Shown piece after piece: positions 57,272 to 64,000 of a DNA stretch of 64,000 bases. A program made the translations under genes and the position numbers. The DNA is from Thalassovita taeanensis. Its GTDB lineage: Bacteria > Pseudomonadota > Alphaproteobacteria > Rhodobacterales > Rhodobacteraceae. The notes under the pieces were generated by a model, which saw only the letters and a list, made by a program, of their open reading frames with translations, had not been told where the DNA came from and searched no databases. The stretch lies in contig NZ_FOEP01000002.1 in assembly GCF_900110775.1 (NCBI RefSeq), positions 419,684 to 483,683 on the forward strand, written 5' to 3'. Within the stretch, counting starts at the first letter, position 1. Every line of letters begins with the position of its first letter.

Positions 57272-57714
57272 CCCATCAACTTCTGCCCATCACATATGAC
57301 AATATCGAAGCCATCGCCGCGGCAGCCTTCGCCAAATCCCGCGACTGCATCACTGCGATCCGGATGGACGTGTTGCACAACATTCAACCGCTGGAGCGGG
57401 TCGGCTTTGAGCGGCTGATCAAGCTGATTGAGGCCCGCCAGATCTTCAAACCAGAGATCCTGGAGGAACTGGACGTGCAGATGGATTTCCTCACCCGGGA
57501 GATCGACAAGGGCACGACCGTGCACCAGCACCGCGACTATGATGAGTGCAACGTTTCAGCGCCTGCCTGCTGGCAAGAGACGCAAACGACCGAGCGCGCG
57601 GATGAGCTGGGCCGCGCGATGATCATGTTCTTCGAGCTCTACGAGACCTTGCAAGCCGTGCATGACCTGATGCACGCGCAGGAGGCTCTGGGCGCGTTGC
57701 GTCAGAGCCTTTGA
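57268..57714 (+). CDS. Unassigned protein coupled to the PemK-like gene
   Basis: A 148-aa mostly helical acidic protein. Its ATG overlaps the PemK-like stop (ATGA) and has the strong site AAAGGAGG. I recognise no domain. If the upstream protein is a toxin, this could be its partner, although antitoxins more often precede the toxin and are shorter. A terminator-like hairpin follows at 57808. Confidence 0.6.
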   Translation: MTHQLLPITYDNIEAIAAAAFAKSRDCITAIRMDVLHNIQPLERVGFERLIKLIEARQIFKPEILEELDVQMDFLTREIDKGTTVHQHRDYDECNVSAPACWQETQTTERADELGRAMIMFFELYETLQAVHDLMHAQEALGALRQSL

Positions 57715-57807
57715 TTTACAGAGACACGCGGGCTTAGACACCCCGCGTCAGGCGCGCTGGCGAACCTTCTGCTGCTACAGATGTCGGCGCGCCGTCCAAA
57801 CAGAGAT

Positions 57808-57834
57808 GCCCGCACAGATCCTCTCTGTGCGGGC
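57808..57834 (+). terminator. Terminator-like hairpin after the PemK-like pair
   Basis: An 11-bp perfect stem (GCCCGCACAGA with TCTGTGCGGGC) and 5-nt loop, 93 bp after the stop. There is no U-tract, so efficiency is uncertain. Confidence 0.6.
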
Positions 57835-57912
57835 GTAAACGACCAACCGTAGCAGGCCACCGTTCTCGTCGTGTTGTTGGTTCTTGTGTGTCCACAACCG
57901 AAGGAGAAGCGA

Positions 57913-58125
57913 ATGACCCTCACAAATCTGATCGACCTGATTGCCGAAGTCGCCGCCAAGCGGGCCACCCTGGAGGGCGGAACGAAGGAAGAAACACCGA
58001 ACGCAGTGATCTTTATGATAGCGGTGATTTTGTCCGGATTATGGCAGCGCAGTTTCCGTTTCGGTCAAATTGGATTTGTCTTTCACGAGATCATGCGGCA
58101 GCCTCACGGCACAAGGAGACCATAA
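57913..58125 (+). CDS. Small protein directly upstream of the serine recombinase
   Basis: A 70-aa protein starting MTLTNLIDLIAEVAAKRAT after a perfect AAGGAG site. Its stop codon is immediately followed by the recombinase ATG, so they are translated together. There is a hydrophobic segment (VIFMIAVILSGLW). The frame's last third is less convincing; the gene could be truncated. Confidence 0.5.
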   Translation: MTLTNLIDLIAEVAAKRATLEGGTKEETPNAVIFMIAVILSGLWQRSFRFGQIGFVFHEIMRQPHGTRRP

Positions 58126-59856
<1,731 letters not shown>

Positions 59857-59928
59857 CCAATTTGGTGCCCCTTATTTTTTGGTATGGGGCGCATCGTAGA
59901 GAGATACGTTTTGTGGTTCTTACTAGGT

Positions 59929-60043
59929 TTGGCGGTGACCTACTCTCCCACGTCTTAAGACGCAGTACCATTGGCGCGACGGCACTTAACGGCCGAGTTC
60001 GGGATGGGATCGGGTGTTTTGCTCGCGCTATGACCACCAAACC
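59929..60043 (-). rRNA. rrf: 5S ribosomal RNA
   Basis: About 115 nt, including the conserved CCCATCCCGAACTCGGC and GGGAGAGTAGG segments (read on the minus strand). Ends are estimated to within a few bases. It lies between the 23S and tRNA-fMet genes. Confidence 0.93.
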
Positions 60044-60559
60044 GAGAAAGAACCACGTTGTCCAAGTCGTGTACATTTATTTATGTGATGTATGCTTCTG
60101 ATCAATTCAGTATCAGTCTTGCTGTTACTGGATCAAATCAAGCCTATCGGGCAATTAGTACCGGTCAACTGAATGCATTACTGCACTTACATCTCCGGCC
60201 TATCGACGAGGTGGTCTACCTCGGCCCTCAGGGATACCTTGTTTTGAGGGGGGCTTCCCGCTTAGATGCCTTCAGCGGTTATCCTGTCCGATCATAGCTA
60301 CCCAGCACTGCTCCTGGCGGAACAACTGGTACACCAGTGGATCGTTCACCCCGGTCCTCTCGTACTAGGGGCAACTCCTCTCAAGTATCCTACACCCACG
60401 GCAGATAGGGACCGAACTGTCTCACGACGTTCTAAACCCAGCTCACGTACCTCTTTAAACGGCGAACAGCCGTACCCTTGGGACCTGCTCCAGCCCCAGG
60501 ATGAGATGAGCCGACATCGAGGTGCCAAACACTGCCGTCGATATGGACTCTTGGGCAGT

Positions 60560-60608
<49 letters not shown>

Positions 60609-60736
60609 CCCACTTGGGACCACCGGATCACTATGACCGACTTTCGTCTCTGCTCGACTTGTCAGTCTCGCAGTCAGGCTGGCTTCTGCCATTGCACTCA
60701 ACGACCGATTTCCGACCGGTCTGAGCCAACCTTCGC

Positions 60737-60786
<50 letters not shown>

Positions 60787-61041
60787 ACACAGGGTCCCGG
60801 ATCCGGATAACGGACCGCGGTTAGACATCAAGCAAAGCAAGGGTGGTATCTCAAGGATGACTCCACAAGGACTAGCGTCCCTGCTTCAAAGTCTACCACC
60901 TATCCTGCACATGCTTGGCCTGATGCCAGTGTGAAGCTGTAGTAAAGGTGCACGGGGTCTTTCCGTCTAACCGCGGGAAGCCTGCATCTTGACAGGCAAT
61001 TCAATTTCGCTGAGTCTATGTTGGAGACAGCGGGGAAGTCG

Positions 61042-61132
<91 letters not shown>

Positions 61133-61861
61133 AATTCAAAGCTCTCACCTCTCCTTTTAACCTTCCGGCACCGGGCAGGCGTCAGACCCTATACGTCGTC
61201 TTGCGACTTCGCAGAGCCCTGTGTTTTTAGTAAACAGTCGCCACCCCCTGGTTTGTGCCCCCAGCCTCTAGTTGCCTAGAAACCGGGCCTCCTTCTCGCG
61301 AACTTACGGAGGTATTTTGCCGAGTTCCTTCAACATAGTTCTCTCAAGCGCCTTGGTATTCTCTACCAGTCCACCTGTGTCGGTTTAGGGTACGATCTTA
61401 TGTAAGAGCTATTTCCAGGAACCTCTAAGCAGCCCATTCAATCCGATAAGGATGAACTACCTTCGAGATCCGTCACTTCTTACTGGCCCAGGAATATTAA
61501 CCTGGTTCCCATCGACTACGCCTTTCGGCCTCGCCTTAGGGGTCGGCTTACCCTGCTCAGATTAGCTTTAAGCAGGAACCCTTGGACTTTCGGCGACAGG
61601 GTCTCTCACCCTGTTTGTCGCTACTCATGTCATCATTCTCACTAGTGATCTCTCCACCGGATCCCTCACAGGCCGGCTTCACAGAAAGCATCATGTCCTC
61701 CATGACCTTCCGAAGAAGGCTAAAGAGGATAGATACTATGTCACACTACGCTCTGCTACCATGCCTTACGGCATCCTAAGCTTCGGCTCATGGCTTGAGC
61801 CCCGTTACATCTTCGCCGCAGGACAACTTATTTAGACCAGTGAGCTGTTACGCTATCTTTA

Positions 61862-61892
<31 letters not shown>

Positions 61893-62414
61893 TTGTTTTG
61901 GTCGTCCCACCTGCTTTCCCACTTAGCCATGAATTGGGGGCCTTAGCTGTAGGTCAGGGTTGTTTCCCTCTTCACGACGGACGTTAGCATTCGCCGTGTG
62001 TCTGCCATCTAGTACTCCCGGGTATTCGGAGTTTGGTTAGGATCAGTAAGCCGGTAAGGCCCCATTACCCATCCAGTGCTCTACCCCCCGGGGTATTCGG
62101 ATGACGCTCTACCTAAATAGATTTCGCAGAGAACCAGCTATCTCCGAGTTTGATTGGCCTTTCACCCCTAGGCACAGCTCATCCCGATCCTTTTCAACGG
62201 ATGTGGGTTCGGTCCTCCAGTTAGTGTTACCTAACCTTCAACCTGGCCATGCCTAGATCACTCGGTTTCGGGTCTGATCCCACGAACTCATTCGCCCTAT
62301 TAAGACTCGCTTTCGCTACGCCTACACCTATCGGCTTAAGCTTGCTCGTGAGACCAAGTCGATGACCCATTATACAAAAGGTACGCCGTCACAAGACTGG
62401 ACACTAATGACAAC

Positions 62415-62927
62415 CTAATTCAACGGCACGCTGACGCGCAGTTGAATGGTTTCAAGACCGGGGTTCACGCTCTTGATATCCGCATTCGACCGATGGTCGT
62501 AGGATATCCCGACACGTATCCCGTTTCGCGCTTCATAGCCGATCTCTGCCCCCGATCGAAACTCGATCGGAAAGCCCAGATCAGGGCCACTGCCACGGGC
62601 ATAAAGCCCCGGCATCAGGTGCAGCTGTACATAGCCGCGATCCCGCGCAAATTTACCCGTGTATGTTGCTCCGAACCCGACCCAGGCAGAGCCTTCGTCG
62701 GTTACGGACACACCGAAAGTGGGTTGGAACGGCCCATAGCTGCGAGCAAGCTCGTAGCGGGCGTAAACCTCACTTGCGATACTGTTGTCCTGGAACTGAA
62801 CATCGCCAGCAGAGATCGAGAACCTCTTCTGAACATCACGCTCAGCAAGGCATCCATCTCCACAATAGTTCACGCTCATATCTGTCAGACCAGCCAACAG
62901 AAATAGCACTGCAAATGTTCCGTCCAT
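62415..62927 (-). CDS. PagL-like lipid A 3-O-deacylase encoded inside 23S rRNA
   Basis: A complete 170-codon gene in rRNA orientation. After a short N-terminal hydrophobic segment come alternating beta strands of an outer-membrane barrel. The C-terminus has DHRSNADIKSVNPGLE: His145, Ser147 and Glu159 have the same spacing (+2, +14) as the PagL catalytic triad, with Asn148 and NPGLE also conserved. AGGAGAG lies 5-6 nt before the ATG. The stop codon (62415-62417) is directly beside the closing stem. PagL removes the 3-O acyl chain of lipid A at the outer membrane. The short signal-like start and two early Cys are atypical. Confidence 0.9.
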   Translation of the reverse strand: MDGTFAVLFLLAGLTDMSVNYCGDGCLAERDVQKRFSISAGDVQFQDNSIASEVYARYELARSYGPFQPTFGVSVTDEGSAWVGFGATYTGKFARDRGYVQLHLMPGLYARGSGPDLGFPIEFRSGAEIGYEARNGIRVGISYDHRSNADIKSVNPGLETIQLRVSVPLN

Positions 62928-62935
62928 TCCACTCT

Positions 62936-62951
62936 CCTAGGTTTCCCTAGG
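62936..62951 (-). promoter_or_regulatory. Hairpin with GAAA tetraloop covering part of the Shine-Dalgarno site
   Basis: On the minus strand CCTAGG-GAAA-CCTAGG folds into a 6-bp stem with a GNRA tetraloop. The last three bases of its 3' arm (AGG) are the first bases of the AGGAGAG ribosome site for the PagL-like gene, so translation may depend on opening this hairpin. Confidence 0.55.
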
Positions 62952-63558
62952 GGGCGTACAACAGACAATCACGATTGTCATTAGAGTCCAGTCAAGCTCC
63001 GACTGATTGTAGGCGTTCGGTTTCAGGTACTGTTTCACTCCCCTCGTCGGGGTGCTTTTCACCTTTCCCTCACGGTACTGGTTCGCTATCGGTCAGTAAG
63101 GAGTACTTAGCCTTCGAAGGTGGTCCTCCGATCTTCAGACAGAATTTCACGTGTTCCGCCCTACTTAATACGTCCTATCGAGCTACCCATACGGGACTGT
63201 CACCCACTATGGTCGCGTTTTCCAACGCATTCTGGTCACTCTCAAGGCTCGGCTGGTCCCCGTTCGCTCGCCGCTACTAGGGGAGTATCAATTGATTTCC
63301 TTTCCTCCGGGTACTTAGATGTTTCAGTTCCCCGGGTTTGCTCTTATAAACCTATGTATTCAGTCTATAAGTACCTGTTTTACCCCATTATTGATCACCC
63401 TTGCGGGTAACAATAACAGAATATCAGGTGGGTTGCCCCATTCAGAAATCCATGGATCAAAGCTTATTCTCAGCTCCCCATGGCTTATCGCAGAGTATCA
63501 CGTCTTTCATCGCCTCTTACTGCCAAGGCATCCACCAAACGCCCTTCTCGCGCTTGAT

Positions 63559-63972
63559 TTGATCCAGAAAGAGCAAGGCTTGCGCCAAGCGCGTGCCGCT
63601 CTGGTAAGGTCGGCACTCTATCCCGGATCAAAAGCATACTATCCCGCTCGATCGTCTAGCGATCGAACTTCTTGGTTCAATCCGTGCGAATTGAACCTGG
63701 TTAGTGTACTTGACTTGGACAACTCTGTTCGTTTCAGTCCGGCATACTCATGGGCGTCCGAGGAAACAGACGCGGTCACAAGCTTGCCTCACCCGAAGGC
63801 TCGGCACCAAACTGAGGTGTTTCCCTTACTCGGGAACACCAAACAGTGTTGATTGTATCTCTCTATACGATGTCAATAAGTCGAACTTTCAAGGAAAGTA
63901 TCGACCACGTCTGCAGAACAGACGTTCAAACAGTCACATGACTGCTTGAAGATGTGTTCTTATGCGGAAGTT
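63559..63972 (-). other. Spacer between tRNA-Ala and 23S rRNA
   Basis: A 414-nt transcribed spacer with no gene. It contains the 5' half of the 23S processing stem (GGATCAAATCAAGCG region pairs with the sequence beyond the 3' end near 60131) and several short hairpins. Open frames here are chance. Confidence 0.8.
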
Positions 63973-64000
63973 TGGTGGAGCCTAGGAGGATCGAACTCCT
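63973..64000 (-). tRNA. tRNA-Ala, 3' end only
   Basis: The T-arm and acceptor end (GGAGTTCGATCCTCC and CCA) of tRNA-Ala run off the window edge. It is the standard spacer tRNA between 16S and 23S; the anticodon is outside the window. Confidence 0.88.

Larger units (their letters stand above)
62395..62993 (-). other. Intervening sequence (IVS) in 23S rRNA helix 25
   Basis: The insertion is closed by long complementary arms: 62395-62402 with 62986-62993 (GACTGGAC) and 62406-62413 with 62975-62982 (AATGACAA), separated by 3 x 3 unpaired bases. The flanks GGTACGCCGTCAC and AAGCTCCGACTGATTGT are continuous 23S sequence. A long closing stem is what RNase III uses to remove IVS elements and leave fragmented but functional 23S rRNA. 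Known IVS elements usually have no gene or encode an S23-type protein; this one is almost entirely filled by a PagL-like gene. Confidence 0.9.

Noticed and set aside
62442..62906. 154-codon plus-strand frame inside the IVS
   Set aside because: It is the shadow of the PagL-like gene; it has no motif and no good ribosome site.

Overview
The window looks like chromosomal DNA from an alphaproteobacterium of the Rhodobacteraceae / Roseobacter group. It is GC-rich. It has an rRNA operon ending 23S-5S-initiator tRNA, FnrL-type TTGAC-N4-RTCAA boxes, tandem DUF6455 genes, and the methylmalonyl-CoA epimerase-DUF1467 pair that I associate with this group. No species name can be read from it.

Region 1 (1-18.8 kb) is a catabolic island for an unusual acyl chain. 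It encodes an acyl-CoA ligase, three SDRs, a biotin-dependent acyl-CoA carboxylase (alpha and beta), an enoyl-CoA hydratase, two acyl-CoA dehydrogenases, a dienoyl-CoA-reductase-like flavoprotein, a beta-keto acid cleavage enzyme, a GST, and GntR, GntR and AraC regulators. The gene complement resembles acyclic terpene (atu) clusters, and the carboxylase beta subunit carries the Gly expected of geranyl-CoA-type enzymes where methylcrotonyl-CoA carboxylase has Phe. An aminoglycoside-phosphotransferase-like kinase plus an ACAD10/11-like dehydrogenase also suggests 4-hydroxyacyl-CoA processing, as in levulinate-type pathways. Two promoters share one palindromic operator placed at the same distance from a TTGAC box.

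Region 2 (18.8-31 kb) is mostly core and small redox genes: a dual CDGSH protein, a DUF4405 membrane protein with a decayed duplication of its 3' end, four tandem DUF6455 cysteine proteins with two FNR-type boxes, a frameshifted YigZ-like gene, an M48 lipoprotein, HDAC-like hydrolase, nitroreductase, EI24/CysZ-like protein, epimerase, response regulator, GNAT, and a DUF1501/DUF1800 pair.

Region 3 (30.7-43 kb) is housekeeping: aspS, carB, tdk, KASIII-like synthase, hydroxyacid dehydrogenase, CsaA-like protein, proC and YbjN, with a LuxR-type regulator and a hairpin-rich intergenic region near 36.4-36.8 kb.

Region 4 (43-59.8 kb) is a mosaic accessory region beside the rRNA operon: a broken Mob/Pre gene, an rlmF between two decayed repeats, a LuxR-regulated flavin monooxygenase with DUF2783 partner, a seven-gene copper operon (including a CusB adaptor fused to four CusF-like repeats), a PemK-like gene pair, and a large serine recombinase whose frame runs into the 3' half of tRNA-fMet.

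Region 5 (59.8-64 kb) is the rRNA operon on the minus strand. The 23S gene is interrupted by a 599-nt intervening sequence closed by a long inverted repeat. Inside it, in the same orientation as the rRNA, lies a complete 170-codon gene for a PagL-like lipid A deacylase with a good Shine-Dalgarno site and the His/Ser/Glu triad spacing. This protein-coding insertion inside an rRNA gene is the most striking feature of the window.
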